From Acanthochlamys bracteata (Eukaryota > Streptophyta > Magnoliopsida > Pandanales > Velloziaceae), in NCBI GenBank assembly GCA_019914995.1, contig CM034136.1, positions 6,339,270 through 6,403,269 on the forward strand: a stretch of 64,000 nucleotides of DNA. The letters are read 5' to 3'. The position numbers and the translations under genes were made by a program. Below are positions 23,098 to 33,199 of this stretch, in pieces (positions within the stretch are counted from its first letter, which is position 1; each line of letters starts with the position of its first letter). The notes under the pieces are model-generated. The model was not told the origin of the DNA. It saw only the letters and a list, made by a program, of their open reading frames with translations, and ran no database searches.

Positions 23098-23103
23098 ACG
23101 TGT
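23098..23103. promoter_or_regulatory. G-box upstream of the PP2C
   Basis: The palindrome CACGTG, in the context GGACACGTGTAG, lies about 420 bp upstream of the PP2C start. It could serve ABA or stress induction; function is inferred from position only. Confidence 0.3.
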
Positions 23104-23334
23104 AGTGCATATTGGTTGCAGAAAGTTGGTTCAGAGAAGAGTGAGTTAACGTTGCAAGTGTGAAGAGTTTCTTTATTGAAGGAAGAAGAAAAGTAGCCGT
23201 TGAAGAACGTTGGAAGGAATTCTTCGTTTTCTAAAGAAAGGCAGCTAGTGACAACAATAAATAAATACAAAACGAAGTCAAAATCTAAGTAAGTTGAAAA
23301 TTTGTTGATTTTAAGATTCAAAACAAACAAATAC

Positions 23335-23661
23335 TTAACTGATTAAGAACCAGTGATACATATTGACTGAGTTAAGTAAAGACTTGGGTGAGACGGGGGT
23401 AGGTAGTACTACTACCGGCACCGGGTATACTAAGTCGGCTGTTTTTGTTTGATAGTCTTTTGAAATCGAGCAAAGACTTGGTGTTGATTGAAGTCTGCAC
23501 GATAAACCGGCGTTGGTTTGTTCAATCAGATCTAGGTGACTGTTAACTTCAGATAAACATCCATGGATAAGAGAATGTACGGATGAATTTTTCTGTAGAT
23601 GCAGAGAATTCATTTCTTTGCTGCGTAAAATTGATGGATACTGACGTTGATATGGATTCAA
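23335..23661 (-). CDS. Hypothetical small ORF, 108 residues
   Basis: An ATG-initiated frame (start MNPYQRQYPSILRSKEM) has a mixed, not low-complexity, composition and stands in an otherwise AT-rich spacer. I do not recognise a family, signal peptide or membrane segment. It may be a chance frame, an exon of an unknown gene or a relic. Confidence 0.22.
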   Translation of the reverse strand: MNPYQRQYPSILRSKEMNSLHLQKNSSVHSLIHGCLSEVNSHLDLIEQTNAGLSCRLQSTPSLCSISKDYQTKTADLVYPVPVVVLPTPVSPKSLLNSVNMYHWFLIS

Positions 23662-23998
23662 CTTAGATCGTCACAAGCATGATAAAAGCAGAATAAATTT
23701 CAGGGTTTTGTGATTCGCTTTGGTTTGCAAGAGACAGATTCGCAACTTCATTCTTCTCGTTCATAGTTCAAGCCCAGTAAAACTTTCCAAACGTTAAGCA
23801 TCCTGACCAAGGCATTAAGGAGACCGAGATGCTTAAAATAAAAAAAGTTTTAAAAAATATTTATTTTAGATTTTTTAAAATAAATTTATTTTGTTTAAAA
23901 AATTTATTTTAGATATTAAAAATTTTGTAATGTATATTTAATTATATTATCTAAATTAAAAATTTATAGAGATTTTTTTGGTTGAGAAAGTGCATTTA

Positions 23999-24258
23999 GG
24001 GGGCGTTTGGAATTGCTTATAAAATGAAGCTTTTGTGAAATGAAAGATATTTTTGTCCTTTTTAAAAAACGAGCTTTATTTTTTTTACTTCTAAAAAAAT
24101 AATAAAAATATGCAATAAAAAGATCTCACTCCGTAGAATTTTTTTACACTTTCTAAATTTTTAAATAAATTTTTTATATATTTATAAAATATGTATTGAA
24201 AAACGTGAAATGGAGAATTGAAAAATTGGATTGGGGGAAAGCAAAGCCAAACACCCCC
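23999..24258. mobile_element. Tourist-like MITE (PIF/Harbinger type)
   Basis: A 260-bp element starts GGGGGCGTTTGG and ends CCAAACACCCCC, a terminal inverted repeat with one mismatch. TTA flanks it on both sides (23996-23998 and 24259-24261). The GTTTGG-type ends and TTA target duplication are hallmarks of Tourist-like PIF/Harbinger MITEs. It has no coding capacity. Confidence 0.88.
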
Positions 24259-24328
24259 TTAGACTTCAAAGCATTCTAAAGGCACTCTCTTACGACACCT
24301 AAAGTTTATGTATAATTTTTATTGCTTA

Positions 24329-24556
24329 AGGATGTTTAAGGAAATATTTAGAAATAATTATCGAAGAGAAATTTTTTGAAAATAAAAATATTTTAGAAAA
24401 TTTTTAAAATAAGTTTTTTATTTTAAAAATATATAAAAATAAATAAGTAAATTTTACGATGTAAATGTTTTTTAAAATTAAAAAAAATTTATAAAATATT
24501 CTATAAAATTTTTTTGGGAAAAAAAGTTTGAAAACAAAAGCTTCCCAAAACATGCC
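24329..24556. mobile_element. Second Tourist-like MITE
   Basis: The left end AGGATGTTTAAGGAA and right end CTTCCCAAAACATGCC are imperfect inverted repeats, and TTA flanks both sides. It lies only 70 bp from the MITE at 23999-24258 but has a different terminal sequence, so it is another family. Confidence 0.6.
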
Positions 24557-25034
24557 TTAACTCTCTAATTGTCATTAAATTAAAAAAATTGTTATTTCGA
24601 TTGATCAATTAGATCGTGAAGCACCAAATTAATACGTACTACTATTAGCTAGATTTAATATCGGTACATGGTATTAATTTCTCTAATTACAGAAACTAAT
24701 ATTGGCTCATTGCTAAATCTGCTATAGAACCGCGCCACTCTTTATTGGGCTAGCGCACAATCATTGAACGAATAGGCTTCATCGACTTCAAATCACGGCC
24801 CATTAGAGAATTTGGGCTTTTCACTTTAGCTTTCACATAGTTTGACCAATTTGGATATGTTTGACTGTGCGTTTTAAAAACAAAACACTTATTAATTTCT
24901 AATTTTATGTTTCTAATAAATATTTTATAATATTTAATATAATTTATTAAAAATTTAGACGTATTATTTTTTAAAATAAAAATAATTGAATTTATTTTTT
25001 AAAAAATAAAATAAAAATATTATTTATAAAATTT

Positions 25035-25083
25035 ATTTTTGACAAAGGCAGGAACTCTCAAAACGCCTGCCTTTGTCAAAAAT
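25035..25083. repeat. Perfect 18-bp hairpin
   Basis: The arms ATTTTTGACAAAGGCAGG (25035-25052) and its exact reverse complement (25066-25083) are separated by 13 nt. The hairpin stands at the edge of an AT-rich segment about 530 bp upstream of the intact Em gene. Confidence 0.9.
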
Positions 25084-25316
25084 TCCAAAAACAAAATGTC
25101 TGTAACTTCTTTACTTCTTAGCAGAGTGGTCCCAAAATACTAATCGCCGAATTCCAAAACTCTTCTGTTTGATTGGCCGATAACCCAACACCTGAAGACC
25201 AACTGTTCCCAAGTTGACGCAGTCCGCTTATGGTCCCAACACACTGCTCACACACTCGTCGGAAACTGTAAACACTACCTCAAGGGCATGTGGCAACATC
25301 TTTATTCTCCGGCGTG

Positions 25317-25468
25317 CAACGTGGTCGGTTCAGGTTGTCTTCCTCTGTATTACCTCCGCGTCTCAACTCAACGTGTCAATTCATAACACTTTGAACTTTG
25401 GAACGTGGCGCCGATGCAGGTTACTTTTCTGCTTTGCCTCCGCGTCTCAACACAACGTGTCAACCAAT
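25317..25468 (+). promoter_or_regulatory. Duplicated ACGT module in the Em promoter
   Basis: Two imperfect copies, about 84 bp apart, each contain an AACGTGG-type site followed by CCTCCGCGTCTCAAC and then CAACGTGTCAA: sites at about 25317/25368 and 25402/25454. ACGT cores of this kind are bound by ABI5-type bZIP factors in Em promoters. A TATATAG box follows at 25491-25497, about 120 bp before the start codon. Confidence 0.65.
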
Positions 25469-25616
25469 TCCCGACCTTATTCTCGCTACATATATAGCCG
25501 GTCTCCCTGCCATCGTATTGTTCATCAGCGAAGTAGACAAACTCTGAGGATACAAGAAAACAAAACCAATCTTGATAAGTTGTTAGTGAAAAACAAAGTA
25601 GTAGTAAGTGATAACG

Positions 25617-25983
25617 ATGGCTTCCCGACAGGAGAGAGCTGAGCTTGACCGCAAGGCAAAGGAAGGAGAAACTGTGGTTCCTGGCGGTACTGGTGGGAAA
25701 AGCCTTGAAGCGCAGGAACACCTTGCTGAAGGTTTCATATATCTTAACTAACCATGTTGTATTACTTGTTTTTTGTTTGATATTGTGATTGTTTTGGGTT
25801 TTCATGAATTCATTAATAGGGCGTAGCCGTGGAGGACAGACAAGGCGTGAGCAGCTTGGTACGGAAGGGTACTCGGAAATGGGACGCAAGGGAGGGTTGA
25901 GCACCAATGACGAGTCGGGTGGTGAGCGCGCTGCGAGGGAGGGTATCGACATCGACGAGTCCAAGTACAAGACCAAGAGCTAG
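25617..25983 (+). CDS. EM: Em protein (group 1 LEA), intact
   Basis: Two exons (25617-25731, 25820-25983) encode 92 residues: [20 protein letters not shown], then [19 protein letters not shown], an intron, and [20 protein letters not shown] with [10 protein letters not shown] and a final DESKYKTKS. The stretch [20 protein letters not shown] is the single 20-residue group 1 LEA repeat. Em proteins are very hydrophilic, glycine-rich and disordered, and build up in late seed maturation under ABA and ABI3/ABI5 control to protect against drying. Length matches the single-repeat Em6 type. It is the only unbroken member of the local cluster. Confidence 0.97.
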
Positions 25984-25999
25984 ATCGTTTCTGTGGATA

Positions 26000-27100
26000 T
26001 CTTTAGTAGGTGTAGTTGCAGTAATGTAGGGGACGTAGGTAGTCTTATGTAATAATAAGTTTGTAGTAGTGCTATCGATCTCTAGCTTGCCGATGGCCGC
26101 TGTCATTGGAGCATGCTAGGTCGTTATGTGTACGTATGCTGGTCGAGGTCTTTGTATGTGTGCCTAAAAGTCTGTACTTGTATCTGGCTTCAGTGGATAT
26201 GATAGTTTAAGTGTTTGATCTTGATCTTTGATCTGTTTCTGTATTTTCTCTTATGACTTGACGTAAGACCATAACTTAGCGTTTGTTTTGTGGATTAATT
26301 TGGATAATAACCTAGCTACTACGGAGAATATTGTGAATATTTTAACCTACATTTGAAGCAAATTGTTGGTAGCACTAGCTGAAATGCAGCAAGAGAACAT
26401 GTAGTTTAATTTGTTATATACGTACCATCTGTATGCTGCTACAAGCTATTGTGAATCTATTCCAGGGGAACTTGGCTCTATGTTTTCTTGAATATTATGA
26501 TTTCGAAACATAAGCTGTTAGTGTTATGGTCAACTATCCTTCTATATCTGCAGATCAATTGTAAATTGGTCTATATGTTTTATAATAAAATTATTTGCTT
26601 TGTTTTTTGCATGATAAAATTATTTGCTTCGTTTGTTGCAGATTATCATAATTCATACAAACAATTAGGTTTAGTTGTTTATTCAGATTCACTGAAGGCA
26701 ATGAACTTCCAAAATTTTCAGCTTCCAGAATGTGGATTCGTGTCTTGTTCTATCGATCGTCATCAGGAACTTACTGGCCGACAGTTGCACAGAGCCGTTA
26801 GCAGCGCTCCGGAACAAACGTTGAACTGCATCAAAGAGAAAAAAAAACAAAAAAAAAGAACCGTACAAACCTTAAAGCTCGTACTCGTCTCCACTTCTTC
26901 TCAGGCGTTTTACGTGGCCGTTTCTCCTGGCTGTTTCTATTTTCGAGGTTGTTTCTTTTTTAAAAGTATTTTTATTCTATCTTAAAAATAATAATAATAA
27001 ATTTCGAGCCATTAACGATCATGGAGGGAGTGATCTGGAGTGAACATAAAGCAATCGCCAGCAAATTAACGGAAATCTTTTATTGTTCGGTAGTTTTTGC
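26000..27100. other. Spacer after the intact Em gene
   Basis: About 25984-26250 is probably the Em 3' untranslated region. A frame at 26696-26850 (contains LPECGFVSCSIDRHQELTGR) looks coding-like but I do not recognise it. No other feature was seen. Confidence 0.35.
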
Positions 27101-27104
27101 AGCA

Positions 27105-27496
27105 ATGGCTTCCCAGCAAGAGAGGGCTGAGCTTGACCGAAGGGCAAGGGAAGGTGAGACAGTTGTTCCTGGTGGCACCGGTGGGAAGAGTCTTGAAGCC
27201 CAGGAGCACGGAGCACCTTGCTGAAGGTTAAAATCAGTTTATTAGCACGATCACATTAATTCTACATGCCATCTTTTCATTTATTCCATAATTAATTAGC
27301 TGATGAATTATGTTTTACGATGTTTCTAGAAGGGCGTAGCCGTGGGGGGCATGCCCGGAAGGACCAGCTGGGAACTGAAGGGTATCAGGAGGTGGGCCGC
27401 ATGTGAAAGCTGAGCTCCAATGGCGCTGACGGTAGCGAGCGTGCTGCAAGTGAGGGGATAAAGACCGACGAGTCCAAGTTTAAGAGTTCGAGCTAG
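27105..27496 (+). pseudogene. Em (group 1 LEA) pseudogene, copy 2
   Basis: The exon layout of the intact gene is kept (27105-27226 and 27333-27496). Exon 1 reads [20 protein letters not shown] and [13 protein letters not shown], but GGAGCAC is tandemly duplicated (27203-27209 and 27210-27216), shifting the frame. Exon 2 keeps RSRGGHARKDQLGTEGYQEV, then has a TGA stop (CGC ATG TGA) where the intact gene has RKGG, and ends DESKFKSSS. Splice sites still look usable. Two separate lesions make it non-coding. Confidence 0.92.
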
Positions 27497-27499
27497 CTA

Positions 27500-28600
27500 A
27501 GTTAATCATTATCTTCAACGTCAAGTCTGTCTACTATGCAGGCTAGCTAGGTAGGTAGCTTAGAATGTTTGTGGTGCAGGTATGTGTCTGTAGTTGTGTG
27601 TCCAATTACAGTGTGCTCTGAGTAGTTGGCTGGGATATGCTGTACGTTAAATACATGCATATGTATCGAGTGCTGAGAATCTTGGATTTCTTTTTTTCCC
27701 GATGCATATGAACGATTTGGGCGGCTTGATTGCAGCAAAGGACCCGAGCGTAACATGTTGCTTTCAGCAAGTTATTCGGAGACATGGACCTTAGTTATTT
27801 TTTGAAGTCCAAAAATAACGAGGATATAATACACAATCGTCACCGTCCAGGTCATTCAAGGGAATGCAATCGGGCATGCAACTAATGGTGTTCTTGTTTC
27901 GACTTTTAAGGAGACGCCACTGGCTCTTTTCAATCCAAATGCAAACGTGCTAGTCCAGCTCTGCCGTATCCTATCTATCGCGACTATTCATTTCCTCCCA
28001 CCGTGGTAAAGCAAAATAAATTATTATATTTTCCCCGTTTTCCGACTCCATACAAGGTACCTGTACACGTTCTCTCTATTCTTTACCATTGTCCAACGAA
28101 TTTAGATTTAAAAAAAAAACTAATTAGTTACTAAAAGAGTGAGTTTAGATTTTTTAAGATATAATTTCAGAAATAATATGGGATTAAAATTTTTTTAACA
28201 GAATTATATTTTTTTAAATGAATTGGTATGAGTTATTTGTTTTTTAATAATTTGAATAATATAGACTATGTGCTCTAAAATAAAATTAATTATTTGTTCT
28301 GACATAAGTGAGTTATTTATTTTAGAATAAAAAATCATGATAGTTAAATAAAATAGATAATAAAATTAATTTTAGTTTATATTCTAGATCGACTCCGTCT
28401 AATTTATTTTGATATTATATGATTAATTTAATTTTTTTCAAAATTAATTAGCTATGTAAGTTTAGATTTTTATCAATATTGTTTTAAATTATTGATAATT
28501 AATGTGAAATTAAATTTTTTATTAACAGATAGCAAAGACAAACAGTTTACTTGAATAAAAGAATGTCTGAAATGGAGACAAAGAAGAAGGGTAATTTGAT
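27500..28600. other. AT-rich spacer between Em copies
   Basis: No gene was recognised. About 28100-28560 is very AT-rich, resembling the intergenic repeats elsewhere in the window. Confidence 0.4.
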
Positions 28601-28601
28601 C

Positions 28602-28716
28602 ATGGTTTCATGGCAGGAGAGAGCTGATCTCAACCGAAGGGCAAGGGACGGCGAGACTTTCGCCTCCATCGGTACCCCTGGCAAGAGCCTTACAGGTTAA
28701 GAACACCTTGCAGATG
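28602..28716 (+). pseudogene. Em exon-1 fragment, copy 3
   Basis: It reads MVSWQERADLNRRARDGETF, then GTPGKSLTG followed by a TAA stop and EHLADG before a GT donor-like site. This matches exon 1 of the Em gene with substitutions (the VPGG core is lost) and a stop. No matching exon 2 follows; another Em-like copy begins about 130 bp downstream. Confidence 0.8.
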
Positions 28717-28844
28717 GTACCGGTTGCATGTTACTTCGTATATGCATTATTTTCATCAATGCATATTAATTGTTTGATTTGATTGATCAGGAAGCAGAGG
28801 GACTCTGCCGCATGTGCGCGTTGACTCACGCTGAAGAACCTCTT

Positions 28845-29080
28845 CATGATGGCTCTGGGTTTTTTGCCAGTGAGAGAGAAAGAGAACAGCTTGATGAAAG
28901 GGCACGAATGGGAGAAGTAGTGCCTGGTGGCACTGGTCGCAGAAGCCTCGAGCACAAGTGCATCTTGCTGAAGGACGTAGCCATGGCGGGCAGATAACAG
29001 CAGCTGGGTACTGAAGGATACAGGGAGCTCGGTCGCTTGGGTAGAATGAGCACCGAGACTATTGGAAGAGTCTTGCATTT
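28845..29080 (+). pseudogene. Intronless Em-like pseudogene, copy 4
   Basis: EREREQLDERARMGE and VVPGGTGRRSLE match Em exon 1, and after a 1-nt loss the sequence continues in another frame as AQVHLAEGRSHGGQ without interruption by the intron found in copies 1 and 2. The junction GCTGAAGGACGTAGCC corresponds exactly to the joined exon ends. A further shift precedes LGTEGYRELGRLGRMST. It is either a processed (reverse-transcribed) copy or a copy that lost its intron precisely. Confidence 0.8.
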
Positions 29081-29656
29081 CCCAGCGAGTTTGCTGTATG
29101 CAAATAGCGTAATGTTTTACTCTGGCATTACTAGTAGTTAGCAAGAGTATTAAGTGCCTGTGTAGAGTTTTATCCCTCAGTTACGCGTATGCTTGTTAGC
29201 AAGAGTATCGAGTGCCTGTATGGAGTTATCCCTCAGTTATATTATGCTTGTTGATGTCTATATGTAGAAGCCGAATAAAAAGCAAGCTCGGATTGTTCTG
29301 TTCTGAAATGTTATGAAAGACGATTTACGTAAGAATTAGAATAGTCATCTTCCATATAAACATACAGATAAACAACTGCTCAATGGAATCGTACATACAT
29401 AATACATGTACAGCTCTAATTTATGTTATATCTTGCACGATCGCTGCAGTGCTTCCATTTAGGTAGTGGCTGAGCTTCAGCATGACAAAGCAGATCCTGA
29501 CCCCCGTTGAGATCCAAATGACATCTCGTCTTGGCAAACTTGTGGGTCATACTAGTTCTTCAGAAGACGCTGTTAGCAACAACGATAGTATCTTAGCAGT
29601 ATGGCACCACGATGATGCTCGCTGGCAAAGGGAAAGGTGGTTTTATGCTCATGGAA

Positions 29657-32600
29657 CTAATGGCTTGTGGCTAGAGCTGTTACTAAGAGACCCAGAATGA
29701 GGAAGGGCTGGGCACTAGCCTGCACGTTACATCGAAATGCCCGATTTGATCAAAGTTCTTGAGGACAATTAGTGCAGTGCGCATTTAGCATCATGACTTA
29801 CCTGATATTTGACGTCATATTTGACTGGATCTTGCAGAAAGTACTTAAACTGCCGTTGAAATAATACAGTTAGTATATATTAGCCGCGGTCAATTTGGAT
29901 AACTATTATGTCAAATAGTCTGGCTACAACAACTGCCTTCTGAGTCAAAGTTCATAGTGACAGGGAGGAAGTTTCTATTCAATTACCATATTCATTCTGA
30001 ACATGCTCAAGAGCGGAAAAAGTGACTAACCTGAAAAAACACTTGTGGGATTACTAACCCAACGAGAGCCAATGCGTAATAAGGTTTACCACTAGCAAGA
30101 AGATACCCTGCATTTAAAAGTAAGAAGTATAGAAGTAAGATCTTAAGAACAAATTCTATTGCAAAGACCGTCAAAAATCAAGTTATATGACTATCCTTTC
30201 TTCTGAAAGGATCTAACTTCTTAGTAGTTCCCTAGCAATTTAAAAAAACAAAAAGCCAAATTACAGTTAAATAATTTGATGTAAGTGTAGTACCTGCAAT
30301 AGAAAGCTGGGTAATGTCTATCGCACCGACACATATCCATTTTGCAGTTTCCATACCAAAGGCAACTGGAAGTGACTAAAATATCACAACAACAACGTTA
30401 ACACAAAACCTACTGTTTGCGGAAAATACTGGTCAAGCTACAAATTTTCAGACATATGGAAGAAGATCGAGGGAAAGAACCTGCAAGCCAAGAGCCCTAT
30501 CACCTTCAACACTTTTAAAGTCATTCACAATAGCGATGCCTAGCTGAAAGGTTTTAAATAATGAAACACAACATTATGGATTAATTAGAGCAAATAATCA
30601 GAACAAGAAATGAGACCAAATCCTAGTTCTAGAGTTAATACCCCAGCTATGCTATAAAGAAGTGTCAAGACAATAACATCTGGTGCCAGTGTTCCGAAAA
30701 GAGCTTGACCAGCCCACCTACAAATAAAAGGGTGGCCTCGTATAAGTAATATGCGAAACCCACTTGTGCAATGTATGGAAGTGATCTAGCAATGCATCAA
30801 AATCCGTTCCAAAGTCCAGCAATTAAAATCTACAAACGTTGCAGCAAGCAAAAGCTTACCATGGCAAAGCTATATAACTTGATCCTAGAGCGAAATTTCC
30901 AATCCATCCATTCTGCTTAAGCTGCAAATGACAAAAGAGTCATGGCAGAGCATACATTATTTGCATAATCATACTAGTATACACAGATTTAAGGAATAAG
31001 TATGACCTTAAGTGGTGGTGCAGAATATATGTAAGACATCAGCGATCCTCCCAATGCTAGATAAAAGAGGACAGGGGTTTTGTGACCAGCCTACAATAAG
31101 GATCGCGAAGTTCAAAGATTTCCTTCAAGTGGCTTTTACTAAAGCTGCAAGAAAGGGGACTTACCCATATGTCCAATATGCCTGCCAAGGTCAGGCCTCC
31201 TAGAAGTAGCACCCAGATCTGGGTTATAACCTGCAAGGTCAAAGCTCATAGAATAATCTTTTGTCATAAGATTTTACTTTCTAAGTCCACTAGAAAATAA
31301 GGAGGTGTGTTGTAGATTAGCAAGAATTCACAACCCCCCCACCCCTCCCCCCACTCCCCCGCCCCCCTAACAAAAAAGTATATTAAAAAAAACTACATAA
31401 TCAAACAAAGGACAAGTCCATTTGACTTAATCTTGCAATATATATACCTCATTTTCAGATATTGCTCCTGAAGGGATAGGACGATAAGGTTCATTAATAG
31501 CATCAATTTCTCGGTCATACCAGTCATTGATTGTCTGTTAATGCCAAATAAAAATTGAAATAGGTGAATTTCACTTATGGGTTAAATTTGAAGCATTACT
31601 CATTGAGCATATACCTGAGTATAGCCCGTCAGAAAGGGCCCAGACAATATCATGCAAATAATGGATTTGGCTACATCTTCGACAGTCCATTGAAAGTTTC
31701 CTGTCACAAAGACACAAGACAAAATCTTCATGCAAATTTTTTCGATCTCCAAAAAACTTTATAGCTATATCTTGTTAGTTGATACGAATTCTTAAAGAGA
31801 TGATATTGACATTGGAACTGAGGGCTACCAGAAGCAGCAGCTCCACAAACTACTCCCCACACCAATGGAGGCCATGTAACAGGCTTCATAAGTTGAACAC
31901 GGATCTTCCACTTATTCTGCAAGCGAGTCAAAAACATCCCAACAAATTTAAGAGTCCATTAAATATGCCAACTATATGAAGATATGAAATTATTATGCAA
32001 CTCAGTGAAATGGTGCTTAAGTTCCTTGAAAGTAAGAAACAATTAAGTTTCAAGATAGGCATTTATTATTACTCTCATGGAGCTACATTCACAGAAGAAC
32101 AGGAGCTAGTGCCTGGAAAGGTATGTGGCTTTACAAGTCGCTAAGTGCAAAGGAAAGATTTTATAGGGGCCCAAATTGGCAGAACTAAATAACTTTGCAG
32201 AAGTGCTTTCCTTTGTTCAGTGACATTACATTCAAAGAAGCATGCTTGAAAATTCTGACTCCTGAATATTGCATTATTGTGGTTCTATGTTTCTATGATT
32301 TTCAAGAAGTCGTGATTTACCAATGTTCAAGGTATTCAAACTTCCTACTGTAATCTAAACTAGTCTAGTAACAGTGAGGAATAAGATTAATAGAGTCTGC
32401 CTGCAAATAAAAACTTTCCTTAGTCCTTCTACTCAATACTTGACACCCGCGAGTTCGTGAGTCGTGACTTAAGATTGTACTTGCGTTTCGCCAGAAGATT
32501 GAAATGAACAAAGTCCATCCATGTAAGGATGACTTCAGAATAAATTAACAAAACTTACCGTTTCCTGCTTAGCACCCTTGATACCAAGTATCTGATTGAA

Positions 32601-33013
32601 ACTCGACCCCGCAGCTGGCGGTGTTTTATCCGGAACTGGAGTTCTAGCTAAAACAAAGAAAATTCAGAGTCATCAACACCTCCTCCAAAATACCCAGTTC
32701 CACTCGAAAAAAATTCACATAAAACACAACAAAATCTACTCATAATTCAAGCAGTATACCTTTGTCTGTTTCAGTTTCAGCAGCTCTGACTGTTAATCTC
32801 CTCCCTAAAAACCACAAAATTCATCCCAAAAAACTTTAAAATGAAATCTAACAGAAGAATTGAGAAAAATTTTTCTTAAAATCTGAGAGAAATCTGACTG
32901 GAGAGTGAGATTAGTGAAGGCGAGCGGACGGATGGAGATGAACTGAAACGAAATCCAGCCCGATTGCCGGAGATTGAAATGGTTGTAGAACCATAAGAGA
33001 GTATAGAAACCAT
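29657..33013 (-). CDS. CHLG: Chlorophyll synthase, chloroplast
   Basis: Fifteen exons encode 376 residues, near the family length: 32899-33013, 32760-32804, 32559-32647, 31829-31916, 31615-31700, 31448-31534, 31165-31230, 31007-31090, 30860-30921, 30642-30717, 30481-30543, 30294-30375, 30031-30107, 29802-29849, 29657-29719. CHLG joins chlorophyllide to phytyl or geranylgeranyl diphosphate in the thylakoid membrane, the last step of chlorophyll synthesis. The N-terminus is serine-rich and transit-peptide-like. UbiA prenyltransferase motifs are NDWYDREIDAINEPYRPIPS (about 144-163) and NDFKSVEGDRALGLQ (273-287), the two aspartate-rich, Mg-diphosphate-binding loops. Other blocks are TWPPLVWGVVCGAAASG, LKQNGWIGNFALG and the C-terminal LVTALATSH. 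Exon 1 uses a GTCAGA donor, the only site found that keeps the frame before an in-frame TAA. Confidence 0.97.
31334..31368 (-). other. G-quadruplex-type tract in CHLG intron 6
   Basis: The plus strand carries seven or more C runs (CCCCCCC, CCCC, CCCCCC, CCCCC, CCCCCC) with 1-2-nt spacers. On the CHLG sense strand these are G runs that fit the G3+N1-7 quadruplex pattern many times over. It sits between exons 6 and 7. Confidence 0.8.
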
Positions 33014-33199
33014 TTCGATCTGTTTCTCTTTGTAATTCAAAGAGGTGCAGGATTGGAAGAAGGAAACAGATAAACCTCTCAAGTAATAATTTAGTTGTAC
33101 TTGTACTTTATTAATTGGCCCGTTAAGTGATATTGGTTTTGTTTGGATTGAACACAAATATCAAAATGATAAAAATCTGAAAAATAAAGCAAAAAAAGA

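Larger units (their letters stand above)
22740..25200. other. Intergenic region with MITEs and a hairpin
   Basis: Outside the small ORF at 23335-23661, this stretch holds the PP2C promoter, two Tourist-like MITEs (23999-24258 and 24329-24556) and a perfect hairpin (25035-25083). The remainder is AT-rich and no other gene was seen. Confidence 0.55.

Noticed and set aside
26488-26985. 165-residue plus-strand frame downstream of the intact Em gene
   Set aside because: It is mostly hydrophobic or AT-rich translated spacer, with no family and no promoter; only a short middle part looks coding-like.
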